Assembly (NCBI GenBank): GCA_002633025.1
Contig: NMRB01001578.1
Location: forward strand, 72,124 to 136,123
DNA from: Notospermus geniculatus
Taxonomy: Eukaryota; Nemertea; Pilidiophora; Heteronemertea; Lineidae
Length of the DNA: 64,000 nucleotides
Reading direction: 5' to 3'
Positions within the stretch are counted from its first letter, which is position 1, and each line of letters starts with the position of its first letter. The translations under genes were made by a program, and so were the position numbers. Under the pieces are notes generated by a model. That model did not search any database. It was not told where the DNA came from and saw nothing but the letters and a program-made list of their open reading frames with translations. Below are positions 1 through 11,498 of this stretch, one piece after another.

Positions 1-799
1 TCGCCACTTGCTNTTAGGGTTATGACCTTAGGGTTATAAGCCTCAATCAGGGCTAGGTTAGTACCCACAAAGAAAATATCTAACCAGGGAAAATGGACCA
101 GGGGACAATTGGGAGTGTAGGGTGTGAATGAAGGGGACACGGAGTGGGTACGACGTGGTTTGTAAAGTCAAGTTCATTGGGGACGACAGGCCGAGGCGGG
201 TATACGTACCTTTGGTCTAGCCAAAAAACAGGCAATTTGGGTATGCTGTTCCGCCATTAATATGGCCAACACACGCACCATTCCGGTGACAATACCATCA
301 AATCATAAGTTTGAAATTAAATCTAAATTTACAAACAAACTGCTGAGCGAAGTGACTAATAGGAGCAGTCAGCCGCGCTTATTGCTAACAGATGGCAGCA
401 CAGTCTTAGCGGACCAAATGTACAGGAAATCTATTATGATCGCTGCTCGATCGATAATGACTGGGTCCGCTAGATGCATTGAATTGGGTCCTAGTGACAC
501 CTAGTGGTCAACTCGCTGACAGCTCCTATTGCGCCATCGATACATCATTTCCAGTCCTCCTTAACTTTCATGCGAAGTTTGAGCGCTTAACAATACCGTA
601 TTGTGTGTTTTTGGCACGCTGTTTGCCAGAAGCCGGATTTCTTACATGAGGGGAAATTTAGAATCGGACCGCCTGTGACGTCAGCAGCTTCGCTATCTGG
701 CCGCTGCGCGGCGTTCCGGGTCCTTTGCGTCAAGGGGGGTTTGGGGGGGTTTCCCCCCCATGGTCAAAGCTGCGTGAGTTCCCTAGATTACTGATCTTT
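1..799. other. Left edge, no recognised gene
   Basis: An N at 13 marks a probable contig join, and two degenerate TTAGGGTTAT units follow, too few to call telomeric. The open frame at 262-504 (80 codons) has no flanking splice signals, no recognisable motif and no second copy in the window, so it is not annotated as a gene. A G-rich stretch lies near 735-770. Confidence 0.6.
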
Positions 800-1326
800 G
801 CATATTAAATGTTGGTGAAGATATTGAAAGAAGATTCGAAGTTGTAAATCAAATGGTGTTACATAGATGCTTTGAAAAAACACATGTGCGTTGGTTAGTC
901 GGTGGAGATTTTTTCATGTGGTCCGTAGATTCTCTGATCATTCTCATATTCAGAAAACGTTACAACTACAAACCTTACAGCGTCAATGTAACATTTCATA
1001 AGCGATTTCAATTCACTGACGTCCTATGGAACCAAGACGCCAGATCATTGCTGATGGTGACGACAACAGGCCAGGTAGCGTGGGCTAAGGTGGAGGACTT
1101 GGCTGGTGGCGATGTCGGCCTACAATCAAGGAATGTTCCTCCAGAAAATATTGGATGCCGTGCGAAAATCATTGACACCAATATTACTGGTGGATGTCCC
1201 TTGGGACGCTGCTTTGTGGATTTGGACGGCAAACTTCTCCAAGCGGTCATGATCAAGAGTCAACTTGGAGAGCGGCAGGTGACTTCTTTGACTAGCATCA
1301 ATATCTACAAGCCTCTGTATAATTAG
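800..1326 (+). pseudogene. 5'-truncated copy A of the tandem secreted-protein family
   Basis: From about position 800 the + strand encodes the C-terminal half of the same protein as 4124-5098, nearly identical residue for residue and ending in the same KPLYN-stop. Shared motifs include GGCPLGRCFVDLDGKLLQA. Upstream, homology stops abruptly and an in-frame TAG lies at 784-786, so the N-terminal half and the signal-peptide exon are missing. No convincing splice acceptor sits at the break. The remaining frame is open for over 170 codons with no internal stop. This suggests a recent truncation, or a last exon whose upstream part was displaced by rearrangement. A transcript starting at the ATG at 853 is possible but would lack a signal peptide. 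Function unknown. Confidence 0.6.
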
Positions 1327-1805
1327 TAGGAACCAGGAAGAGACACATCCGGTAGGTAACCCAGTTGGTTGCAACAGCTGGGCGGTTTCTTATCTCCAAG
1401 AATATTCTGGTTTCACCACAGTTTTTTCTGCTTTTGGCTGTTCTCAGGTGACACAAAATGAGAATACCTCAGGACTGTGAACCTGATGACACCCGAGGGC
1501 ACGAATACCACGAAATAGTCAGCTCTTCACTCGATATATCTTCGGTGGTTGCAGACACTTTTATATGGCATATTCCACCAAGGAATATGTAGGTATTTTA
1601 TACTAAGGTACTATACCTGGCATATTCCACCAAGGATTATGCAAGTGTGATTTTAAGATCTTTGGTCGTATGTTTGTCATGGATTTCCCTTCAAAAGTCA
1701 ATGAAACCAAGAAATCGTTTTTAAAGAAACGTCGAGCGTTCCATATCCAAGATACGCCAAATGTGTTGTTATTAATGGGGAACCTGCAGGACTACCGCTA
1801 CTGGG
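1327..1805. other. Spacer downstream of copy A
   Basis: No gene seen. The stretch contains two copies of a CATATTCC-ACCAA-GGAATATG dyad, at about 1568-1588 and, with one mismatch, 1620-1641, about 52 bp apart. Confidence 0.5.
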
Positions 1806-2215
1806 AGGTGCTGTGAGCGGCTGTACCACTTTTCGACGTTTCTTCTTTGTTGCATTAGGTCAAGGACGTCGTGGTGCGACATTATTGTATTGCTTTTGCT
1901 GAACTACCGCTGGCAGCGCCGCCCTGTCGGATAAAAAGGCAAGCGGCTTTGTGATGACCAACATTTTATTGATGTCATTGAGAGAAATTAATTGGTGGAC
2001 AGGTGTAATATATTTTTGATAAAAACAAGGTCGTGTACAGATGTCTGCCAGTGCATGCTACTCTACCTCGCTCACTCTCTTCCATGTCAAAATGTATGCG
2101 TCAAGGACGTCGTCATGCGACACCATTGCATATTGCTTTGCTGAACTACCGTTCGCAGCGCCGCCCTGTGGGATAAAAATCCAAGCGGCTTTGTGATGAC
2201 CAAGAGTTTGTTGAT
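1806..2215 (+). repeat. Two copies of an intron-type repeat shared with 6944-7090
   Basis: The block 1806-1990 and a second partial copy at about 2100-2215 share the string GCAGCGCCGCCCTGT followed by GGATAAAAA and related flanks. The same block occurs in the intron of copy C (6944-7090). Its left and right ends are partly inverted (GGCGCTGTGAGC against GCTCGCAGCGCC), so it may descend from a foldback element. Its presence here suggests that the 1.8-2.3 kb region is a relic of a deleted family member's intron. Confidence 0.55.
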
Positions 2216-2235
2216 GTCATTGAGAGAAATTGGTG

Positions 2236-2989
2236 GTGTAGAAACAAGTGTAAGCCCTACAGGTGTCTGCCAGTGCATGCTACTAGGCCTATATCTCGCT
2301 CACTCTCTTCATCAAAGAAGAGCGAGGTAAAAACCCTTCTGTGGGCGGGTGTTAAATGGTGATGCATGAGACCGAACAATGCCAAGCAGAATGCTTTCTT
2401 CACATGGTCACATGTTAGCTTTGCTTTGTTATCAAGATAGTTTCTTCACCTCCGAGGTTGGGACGACGGTGAGTGTGATGAAGGCTGTAATGAGAAATGG
2501 TCCATGTCGGGACGTTCCGTAAGATTGCAAATTTGAGGCGTTTGATTGTTCCAGAGCAAAAATTCAATCGGACGTACAGGCCCCGCATGCATTGTATATC
2601 TGTCGGTGTGCTGGCATTATTCTTGTCCACTTTCTGTTACTAATGATCGATTAAGAATGAAGAAAACAAAGACTATGATATCATTTGTCTAAGTATTAAA
2701 GCATCCATTGATTCTTTAGTGTCCTTTCGAAAGCTATTGTGAGAGACGATACGATATGAGTCTTTATCAATACCGGTTGAACTTAGCGTGCTTTTTCAGT
2801 AAGTATTATAATGTACTTCTGAGAAGAGGATTGCAATGAGGTTGCTTTCTATCGAACTTCAGCTGATAATCATTTTCAAATATAATATAAACTTAATCCT
2901 TCGCTCGTCTATTTTCACCGATATGCGTCGATTAAAACCTTTCGCCGACCAATTCGTCGATTACATATTCGCAGGTTCCCGGATGTTTT
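2236..2989 (+). repeat. Tandem 5'-flank unit 1 of the secreted-protein family
   Basis: A roughly 750-bp unit running from GTGTAGAAACAAGTG to CGGATGTTT is repeated immediately afterwards at 2990-3729, nearly identical apart from small indels. The second unit ends about 45 bp before the start codon of copy B, so the unit is probably the duplicated promoter and 5' flank of that gene. Short open frames inside it differ between units and are not treated as genes. Confidence 0.75.
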
Positions 2990-3729
2990 GTGTAGAAACA
3001 AGTGTACAGGTTTCTGCCAGTGCATGCTATACTAGGCCTATACTTCGCTCGCTCTCTTCATCAAAGAAGAGCGAGGTAAAAACCCTTCTGTGGGCGGGTG
3101 TTAAATGGTGATGCATGAGACCGAACAATGCCAAGCAGAGTGCTTTCTTCATATGGTCACATGTTAGCTTTGCTTTGTTATCAAGATAGTTTCTTCACCT
3201 CCGAGGTTGGGACGACGGTGAGTGTGATGAAGGCTGTAATGAGAAATGGTCCATGTCGGGACGTTCCGTAAGATTGCAAATTTGAGGCGTTTGGTTCTTC
3301 CAGAGCAAAAATTCAATCGGACGTCCAGGTATCGCATGCATTGTATTATCGGTTGATGTGCTGCCACCGTTCTTGTCCACTTTCTGTCACCAATGATCGA
3401 TTAAGTATGAATAAAACAAAGACTATGATATCATTGTCTAAGTAAAGCATCCATCGATTCTTTGGTGTCCTTTCGAAAGCTATTGTGAGAGACGATACGA
3501 TATGAGTCTTTATCAATACCGGTTGAACTTAGCGTGCTTTTTCAGTAAGTATTAGAATATCTTTCTGAGAGGAGGATTGCAATGAGGTTGCTTTCTATCG
3601 AACTTCAGTTGATAATCATTTTCAAATATAAACTTCGTCCTTCGCTCGTCTATTTTCACCGATATGCGTCGATTAAAACCTTTCGCCGACCAATTCGTCG
3701 ATTACATATTCGCAGGTTCCCGGATGTTT
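2990..3729 (+). repeat. Tandem 5'-flank unit 2, directly upstream of copy B
   Basis: This is the second copy of the unit at 2236-2989. It diverges just after CGGATGTTT at 3721-3729, where the first unit instead runs into its own duplicate. It therefore carries the junction closest to the coding exon at 3772. I see no canonical TATA box that can be assigned. Confidence 0.75.
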
Positions 3730-3771
3730 GGCCTGCTTCGCGCGGCCTCTCCCTTCGGACGAATTCTGAAG

Positions 3772-5098
3772 ATGCTGAATAAATGGTGTAGGGTTCTATT
3801 CATTTGCACCATGGTCCTATATTCCGATCATACTGTTAGTGCCAATATGGTGATAAAGTCTTGCGCTAAGCGACGATCGGCCCTAGAATGTACTGTTTCA
3901 TGCATCAGGCGACATAACATTGAAGTTCAGTGCAGACGGGAACCATCTCAGGGCGGGACTGGGCAGGTGAGTGCGTTTATTTCAGGATTCGGTAAACAAC
4001 GTCGTATCAAAAATTTTTATATATTTTTGGTCGTATAGATGCGCGTGAGCCGCCATCGTGGAACGCTCGCGTCGTGAACGAACTCTGGAGTTACAATATT
4101 GATCAACGTGTATTTCCTTCTAGGGAATCATCGGTTACATTTCGGCAAGAAGTAATTCAGTTGTACCACCCCTCGGTACAGAATATCTTGAGTTTTCTGC
4201 TGAATACGGCGTATTCATTAATGAATACCAGAAACGAGAATACACCATACATGTATTTATCGCATCATCTGAAAAAACGGTAGAAGTTTGTTATTGGATG
4301 GTTAATAAGGCTAATTCAGGCATAAGTAAGATTCATGTAGCTGGAGTATACAGTGATTTTTGGATCACTGGGCTCGTGTCACAAACGGCGTGTCGACGGA
4401 GACGGCGCCTTGTGTTCAAGAAGATTGATAACAAACAAACGCCTTTATTACAGCCCCTTCCTCCTCGGAACGGATGCCCCTCTAAAGCACCCCCTGTTTG
4501 CCGTGTCAGTAGACAAACACTTTTAGTCTACTGCTATTTAGACAGCTCGCACATATCCATCGCAATATATGATATTATAAATGTCGGTGAATATATTAAA
4601 AGAAGATTCGAAGTTGTAAATCAGATGGTGTTAAACAGATGCTTTGAAAAGTCTCATGTGCGTTGGTTAGTTGGTGGAGATTTTTTCATGTGGTCCGTAG
4701 ATTCTCTGATCATTCTTATATTCAGAAAACGTTACAACTACAAACCTTACAGCGTCAATGTAACATTTCATAAGCCATTTCACTTCACTGACGTCCTATG
4801 GAACCAAGACGCCAGATCATTGCTGATGGTGACGACAACAGGACAGGTAGCGTGGGCTAAGGTGGAGGACTTGGCTGGCGGCGATGTCGGCCTACAATCA
4901 AGGAATGTTCCTCCAGAAAATATTGGATGCCGTGCGAAAATCATTGACACCAATATTACTGGGGGATGCCCCTTGGGACGCTGCTTTGTGGATTTGGACG
5001 GCAAACTTCTCCAAGCTATGACGATCGAGAATCAAGTTGGAGAGCGGCAGGTGACTTCTTTGATTAGCATCAATATCTACAAGCCTCTGTACAACTAG
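3772..5098 (+). CDS. Secreted-protein family copy B (two exons), function unknown
   Basis: Exon 1 is 3772-3966 and ends at donor CAG|GTGAGT. Exon 2 is 4124-5098 and begins after the acceptor TTTCCTTCTAG. Both junctions are phase 0 and the intron is 157 bp. The product is 389 residues: a hydrophobic signal peptide (about residues 1-24, ending TVSA), a small cysteine module of pattern C-x8-C-x3-C-x9-C, then about 320 residues rich in beta-strand-like segments. These include GYIS, EFSAEYGVFINEY, HVRWLVGGDFF, FTDVLWNQDARSLL and GGCPLGRCFVDLDGK. Exon 2 was placed by aligning the frame before 4298 with copy C: the two share GYI, FSAE-G-FIN-YQ and the C-terminal half. Repeating strand motifs hint at a beta-propeller-like fold, but this is a guess. 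An extracellular role is inferred from the signal peptide. An upstream in-frame ATG at 3664 is less likely as the start because it would bury the signal peptide. Confidence 0.7.
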
Positions 5099-5250
5099 CA
5101 GGAACCAGGAAGTGACACATCATCGGCGGGTAGGTAAATCAGTTGGTTGTCCAACAGAGCTGGTGCTTCCCCTTATTCCCTCGTGTTCCATACGGGGGGG
5201 GGGGCAAAAATATTTCCAAAATTTTCCGTATGTAATACTTGAATGACCCC
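5099..5250. other. 3' flank of copy B
   Basis: A short spacer with a G run at about 5196-5205. No gene seen. Confidence 0.5.
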
Positions 5251-5759
5251 CAAAGCAGAGTGTTTTCTTCACATGGTCACATGTTAGCTTTGCTTTGTTA
5301 TCAAGATAGTTTCTTCACCTCCTGAGTTGGGACGTCGGTGGGTGTGATGAAGGCTGTAATGAGAAATGGTCCGTGTCGGGACGTTCTGTAAGATTGCAAA
5401 ATTGAGGCGTTTGATTGTTCCAGAGCAAAAATTCAATCGGACGTCCAGGTATCGCATGCATTGTATATCTGTCGGTGTGCTGGCATTATTCTTGTTAACT
5501 TTCTGTTACTAATGATCGATTAAGAATGAAGAAAACAAAGACTATGATATCATTTGTCTAAGTATTAAAGCATCCATTGATTCTTTAGTGTCCTTTCGAA
5601 AGCTATTGTGAAAGACGATAGGATATAAGTCTTCATCAATACCGGTTGAAATTAGCGTGCTTTTTCAGTAAGTATTATAAACTTCTGAGAGGACAATTGC
5701 AATGAGGTTGCTTTCTACCGAACTTCGTTGATCATGTTGATAATCATTTTCAAATGTTA
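5251..5759 (+). repeat. Third, 5'-truncated copy of the family flank unit
   Basis: From CAGAGTGTTTTCTTCACATG to the segment around GCTTTCTACCGAACTTC, this matches internal parts of the 2236-3729 units and then loses homology. It sits between copies B and C, in the expected 5' flank of copy C, but about 900 bp upstream of that gene's first exon. Confidence 0.7.
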
Positions 5760-6680
5760 ACTTATCCAATCCAATATCAGAGCTAATGCAATGTGACCTT
5801 CATCATGTTCACGCAGGTGTTGACATGCTGTTTTGAATTTGACAATACTCGCATAATTTGTGACCAATCTCCTAGATATTTTGCAGACTTGTTGATGATA
5901 CCCTAAGGTTACTCTGTGAAAAATTCCAATGAATTCCGTGTATCTATCGCTGAGAAAATACTTGTCAAAAAAGCGGTTCACTTTTTTTGGGACACCCGAT
6001 ATGTAAGGAACTACCGTACTTAATTTTTCACTTGAGCTTTTTTTGTGGTGATATCGATTACCGGGTATTCGAAGTAAAAAACATTCAAGGCAGCTGTACC
6101 ATTCATCGATATAACAACTGATTTGAATTCACCGATTGTTAAGGTTGTTGGCCTCCCCAAGGGCTTTTTCGTTGAAGGTCTTCCTTTGTGCGTTATTTCA
6201 CGAGCGATCAGTCGATGCTGAAGATCGAAGCATGATCGAACCATTTAGAAAATGTGGCCAGCATGTGTTGGCTTCGGATTGGAGTTCACATCTTGGTTCT
6301 CGTCGGCAATGACTTGAGGTTTCGGCTTTGCCTTCTATTCGTATTGCTGTTTCTCTGACTGACGAAAACTGCCTTTTGAAGCCAGAACAGAACGATTCGA
6401 TACAAGGGTATGCATTTAAAAGTGGATGTAGAACACGTAATTTCTTCTCGTTTTCCGTAACTTGGAGATGAATATCTTGCCATCATCACTGCCGTCGTCA
6501 CAAGACCATCGAAAGGGCGGAAATTGCTTCAACTACGAAATTCGAATTCTCGTCTGTTTCTTTTCTCTCACAAACACAAGGAGTCGCCGCTCCCTCGACT
6601 ACACCGAGTAATATCGGGTTCAATATCAAGCTTGACTTTCGCCGTCTAATCTACATATTACTGACAGCAGTTCCAGTAGA
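5760..6680. other. Spacer upstream of copy C, no recognised gene
   Basis: Minus-strand frames of about 70 codons occur at 5757-5981, 6020-6244 and 6286-6501. None has recognisable domains or splice signals, so none is called. The promoter of copy C presumably lies here. Confidence 0.5.
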
Positions 6681-8805
6681 ATGTCACTTCTTATGTTTGT
6701 CTCTTTTCTACTTGTACGTTACACGGTTCGCGGAGATGTGGTGGTCGAGTCCTGTGCTGAAGGCCGTTCTCCATTAGACTGCACAATCTCCTGCACCACG
6801 GCACATAATCTTGATCTCTACTGCGCAAACAAGATGGCACACAAGAAAAAACAAGCTGTGAGGTTCATTTCTAATAGGCCCACACTCCATCGAAGCATAG
6901 GAAAGTTCCTGAGAAGTAAAAGAACAAACTGTCGCCGCTATGAGGCGCTGTGAGCAGTTGTACCATATATTTTTCGACGTTTCGTCCTTGTTGCAGTCGT
7001 GACGCGACATTTTTGCATTCCTTTGTTGTTTTTACGGTACAACCGCTCGCAGCGCCGCCCTGTCGGGATAAAAAGCCAAACTTGTTCGCCATTGCCAGAC
7101 TCGTGGTCATGTGACCGGAAATTTGTGCTCCAGACCAAAGATGGCTGCCAAAATCGAACTCTTTCAATGAGCGAGGCCAGAGCAAGAAAATTTTAGCAGA
7201 AAAGAGGTGTTGGTGCTAACTGACGAAAGTCGTGAGGGTGACGCCAACTGTCACTTGTAATGGTTTAGTAGAGATGGGTCCATGGGGCGTTAACTTTAGC
7301 GCTGACTCACCGCCCACTGCTTAGCTAACGCACTGTGTGAAACCCACTTATTTTCTCTGAGACCCAAGACTGTCCCATCCCTCGTGCTTTTCAGGAACTC
7401 GGCTTTTCAGATTTCTCCGTTGTCGCCGTTTCTGCACTCTCTGATGAGCAATACGTACAAGCAAAAGTAGATTTCGCTGTTGTGTATTTTGGGTAGGCCT
7501 ACTACCGTATACTTATTGTGGGTTGTACAGTTTTTCAACCTATCATTAAATGTTCGTTCAGATATTAATGGCAAGGGTCCGTACTGCGTCGACCCGTATC
7601 ACGTATGACTTTAATAGAAAATGCATTAGCTCGATACGTCATACGTGACACGGACTTCCGTATCGTCGATCCGTGTGACCAAAATGCATTAGCTCGATAC
7701 GTCGTAGGTGACACGGTTCGACGGTACGGAGCCTTGCCAAAATTAACTTGTCTAACTACAGGTCCTGCTAGGTTACATTTACAAGAGGCGCATCGACATT
7801 TCGTTGGCAGCCCCGAGATATACTGATTGGCTGATGTTCTCCGCTGAGGAGGGCTTGTTTATTAATGGTTATCAACAAAAAATATACACCAGCTTCATCA
7901 TTACATCTAAGTTAGCCATGTCATATGGTGTAAAAAATGACAAAAAGACTTTCATCATTGGAAATTTCGGGCAGTTGACGATTGCTTGGTTCATTCCGTC
8001 GATACTTATTAATAAAATCACGAGGAAAAATGTCATTGCGTTTTCTTTGTTTAATGTTCATTGGGCAAAAGAACTCAGAGGACTTTATATGTTGCCACGG
8101 CCACCATGCGTTGTCAAACCTGGCCGCATTTATCTCAACGGACATAGATTGATAATACTTTGTCCAGTATCTTCTGCGATATCAGTCTTTATACATGAGA
8201 TTAGACGTATACGTGGAAGGAAAGGAAGCTTTGGGACAAAGTTACTTGCGCGAAGCACTGTAGAAGGACGTTTGCGAACGATACATGTACGATGGATGAC
8301 CAACGGAGATTTCATCATTTTTGCCTCGAATTCGTCTATCATGTTTTTACATCTGAAAATCCAGAACTTCCGACCTGTAAGGATACATTTTCCTTCAGAG
8401 TCGTACAGTTTTACTGACGTCATTTGGGACAGTGCTCACAAGTCACTGCTTCTGGTGACTAGGGGGCGCCACATGGCGCGGGTCAAAGTAAAGGATGTAA
8501 TGGAGAAGAAAGGGGAAGGCCACGCTCCTCCAGGTGACGTTGGATGCCATGCCGCAGTCATTGACGCCAATATTCCTGGTGGATGTCCCCGAGGACGCTG
8601 CTTTGTTGACTTGGACGGTAAACTTCTCCAAGCCACGATGCTCGAACGTAAAATAGGAACACAGACGGTTTATTCCTTGAATGGTATCAATATCTACCAA
8701 CCTCGATATGAATGTGTCAAATTTGATTCTGATCTGCCATCAGTTCAGCTGTTGGTCGGGGGTACCGACTCTCTAAAAACCGACAGACAGGGCGCCGCTG
8801 GCTAG
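6681..8805 (+). CDS. Secreted-protein family copy C (two exons), function unknown
   Basis: Exon 1 is 6681-6857 (donor GCT|GTGAGG) and exon 2 is 7762-8805 (acceptor CTAACTACAG). Both junctions are phase 0, giving 406 residues. Exon 1 encodes a signal peptide (MSLLMFVSFLLV...) and the same C-x8-C-x3-C-x9-C module as copy B, around SCAEGRSPLDCTISC. Exon 2 starts VLLGYIYKRR and carries DWLMFSAEEGLFINGYQQ, IHVRWMTNGDFIIF, FTDVIWDSAHKSLLLVT and GGCPRGRCFVDLDGKLLQA. The protein has a tail of about 30 residues after IYQPRY that copies A and B lack. The 904-bp intron carries the repeat at 6944-7090 and a short tandem repeat at 7618-7716. Copy D matches exon 2 with about a dozen substitutions and a 2-residue indel, while non-coding parts of the same duplicated block have frame-breaking indels. 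That is evidence the frame is under constraint. No known domain recognised. Confidence 0.72.
6944..7090 (+). repeat. Foldback-like repeat in the copy C intron
   Basis: The left end GGCGCTGTGAGCAGTTGTACC and the right end GTACAACCGCTCGCAGCGCC form an imperfect inverted repeat of about 20 bp. The block and the following GCCCTGTCGGGATAAAAA match 1806-1990 and 2100-2215. Confidence 0.55.
7618..7716 (+). repeat. Short tandem repeat before exon 2 of copy C
   Basis: A segment of about 35 bp containing AAATGCATTAGCTCGATACG followed by a TGACACGG box occurs at 7618-7653 and again at 7682-7716. The corresponding stretch before copy D (about 17540-17625) is partly contracted, so unit number differs between the two blocks. 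Confidence 0.6.
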
Positions 8806-9546
8806 TTCCGATTATGGCATAGATTCAGTGGCATTATGTGAATGGCCTGACCAAAACAGACGGTAAAGTTTCATTTCCCCCGATTTCTCATTGCCTACCT
8901 GACACTGAAATGCATCCTCCACCGTCCCGGGCCCAATGCAGGGGTTTTTACCTCGCTCCTCTTCATCCACTCACACAAACTTTGTGTGCTAGTGTATAAA
9001 GATAGGATAGGCGAGACCAAAGCCCTGCTATGGGAGGATGCTGAAATCATGGGTATTGAGTGAATAGGCCTGCTGTAGTGTAGTACAGAATCCTGCTTCT
9101 CGGTTCCCATGGTACATATTGTATTCTCCATTTTCCATCTCTTCCACCAATCGCACAGCCACGACATGCACGGCAGGTGTGACGGGAATCAGCGCCCTAG
9201 GAATGCAGATCCGCCAAACAATAGCCCGATATTGTAAGGTCATGGTCTCTAGCCACATATTCTAATCCCTCGCTGAACAGTAAGACCGGACTTTGTTTCC
9301 AAGGGGACTTTGATTCCTTTCACACCTGACGTCCACGTGCAGAGAAACATTTTAGTTCCACTGCGGTAGACAATACGGCGCTAGTTGTTCATCATGTGAC
9401 ACGCGAATTAGGTCGGTCGTCGACCTAGATTGGCCTGTGAAAACACATCCACCCTACAGTTATTAGTGTTGTATAGGTACAATATACAATATACCAGGCC
9501 CTACCTGGTGGTTTAATCTGTTTCTGCATACGTGAGGACTCGGGAG

Positions 9547-9553
9547 TATATAA
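9547..9553 (+). promoter_or_regulatory. TATA-like box upstream of PRKG1 alpha exon (copy 1)
   Basis: TATATAA in the context GGGAGTATATAACACA lies about 117 bp before the ATG at 9670. It is conserved in the second block at 19463-19469, also about 117 bp before its ATG. The 5' UTR in between shows no required splice. Confidence 0.45.
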
Positions 9554-9669
9554 CACAATTAGTTCACAATTCAGAATGGCATTTCTGTTTTGATTCTTCT
9601 ATACAGGACGGATTTCACTTGAGTTCTCTTTATAATTGCTCAAACTGAGTTACCTGGTTACCACTAACC

Positions 9670-9926
9670 ATGGGTAGCTTACAGGAGATGCAGAAGGCAC
9701 TTCGTCAGAAGGATGACATTATTGCCAAATTACAAGAAACCATTAAGCAGAAGGACCAAGAATTACAGGACATACGAAGTGCATTGGACAAATATCAATC
9801 CGTATTCAACCTTAGTAGTTCGCCAACTAAAGGACCCAAGTTCAGAACGACCAGGATACAGGGGATATCGGCCGAACCACAGACCTTACGTCATCATAAG
9901 GCGCGAAAATATTCAAAGTCACTTGA
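9670..9926 (+). CDS. PRKG1: cGMP-dependent protein kinase I, alpha-type first exon (copy 1)
   Basis: The exon encodes 85 residues plus two bases and ends at donor TTGA|GTAAGT. The first 45 residues form a leucine/isoleucine-zipper coiled coil (MGSLQEMQKALRQKDD...), the dimerisation and anchoring region of type I kinases. Then comes the autoinhibitory segment TTRIQGISAEPQT, which matches the alpha-isoform pseudosubstrate of vertebrate PKG I. The two leftover bases GA join T of common exon 2 to give Asp, leading into SKEIIKRAI, the expected junction. The exon lies 46 kb upstream of exon 2, with its own TATA-like box, so it is an alternative promoter. It differs from copy 2 by Ala versus Gln at residue 10 and by one His fewer near the C-terminus. 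Confidence 0.9.
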
Positions 9927-11498
9927 GTAAGTTTTTGAGCATGTTTTTTTACTTTCTTCTTCATGAACAAGTTCAACATTTCTTCATCATCTTGCACCTC
10001 TCTGTCGCCATCCTCCATGCCATAATAGTTTTGGGAACTTATTCCAGAAGCATATTCATTGTATTGATATTCAGGTTAGTAGGTTACAGCGATGGCACTG
10101 ACACACGCTGATAACATAGCAGACGATATCGCTCGCAGGCAAACATTTGTTGTCCGATGTCAAGGCTGCCCTGCCCATTGATATTCGCCATGGATGTTAC
10201 TTGAATCATTGTACTCGTCAAGGAACATGGGTCACCTTAGGTATCTCTCCCCAACCAGGTGAAAGCCACGGCTTGTATGGGATGCCGGAGGTGTATCATT
10301 ATCATGACTGCAATCGTAGTCTGTCATGCCATGTAGTATCCGCGAAAGCAGGTAAAAGTGCGGGCTGAAGACAGTTCGTGATAGGCCCATCGTATGTCTG
10401 CAGTTCCAACCCCATGTTTCCTGGCTTTATAGTACCAGAGGTGTCAGAATTCCTTCGATATTTATATATTTATGAAGTTGGAGGGCCTAGTATTGAGAGT
10501 GAAAACCCGGATCGAGAACTTCTCAACATGTCATTTTATCAAATTCCACAAGTGGAATAAATCGACCATATCATTTCGTGGTGAAAGCCTATTTGTTCGC
10601 TCAGTAGATAGACGTACACATACCAAATGGTTGAATAATAGACTTGGCCCGGATGCCCGGCTGTGAAATTATTAAGTGTTAAAATCACTGAAGTGGTGCG
10701 GGGTTTTTGTGGATGATATTTATACCGAGTAATAGGCCTGAGTCACGACAGTATGGAATTGGAAGAAACGATTTTACTCGGTGATGTGCAGTCCTGTGGC
10801 CATTAAAGACTATTGTGACACGTCTGTTGACAGATCTGCCATGACCACCATCGATTGATGAGATTGCTTATGGTGGAAACAGAAGAGGCTACCAGACCAC
10901 CATCCCCCGTTTTGTGAATGAATGGCGATGTGCCTTTCAACGGGAACTGTCGACAGAAACATTCGCCGGATGACCATCTTTTTGGAAGAATCTGTATAAA
11001 ATTTTATACCTCCATAGCCTATGTGTTGGGAATAAATTGAACTGTGTTTAGGCCTACAAATGCATGTTGTCGTTTGTTCGGTTCCAGTCATGCCTTTTGC
11101 CTTAAAACAAAAGATAACACATACATGTAGGGGGTCAGCTTAAAAAGGATCATTATTAGGCGTGACAGGAGTCAACCTCCTAGGAATGCAAGTCAGCAAC
11201 AATAGCCTGCTATTTTAAGGATATCGAATGGTAATGGTATTTATAGCCATATTATATTCTAATCCCTCGCTAAACAGTAAGACCGGACTTTGATTCCGGG
11301 GGGGACTTTGATCTCTGTCACTTAGGGCGTATTATTTGGGCATGCCAACTGCATGTCGAATTATAGATATACCCTATTCGTTCACTTCCCAGGGCAAATT
11401 AAGCCTATTTATTGTCCCTCAATCATTATGACGCCTGGTCTCATCTGTTTTATGCTCAAAAACAGAATCGTTTGGTACAATAAAGAAAAAAGACCAGG

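Noticed and set aside
14-40. TTAGGG-like units suggesting a telomere
   Set aside because: Only two degenerate units in ordinary sequence after an N.
10036-10366. Open frame at 10147-10368 and its counterpart at 20036-20236 in the duplicated block
   Set aside because: The two copies differ by 4-bp and 5-bp indels that shift frame, so there is no shared reading frame despite high nucleotide similarity.
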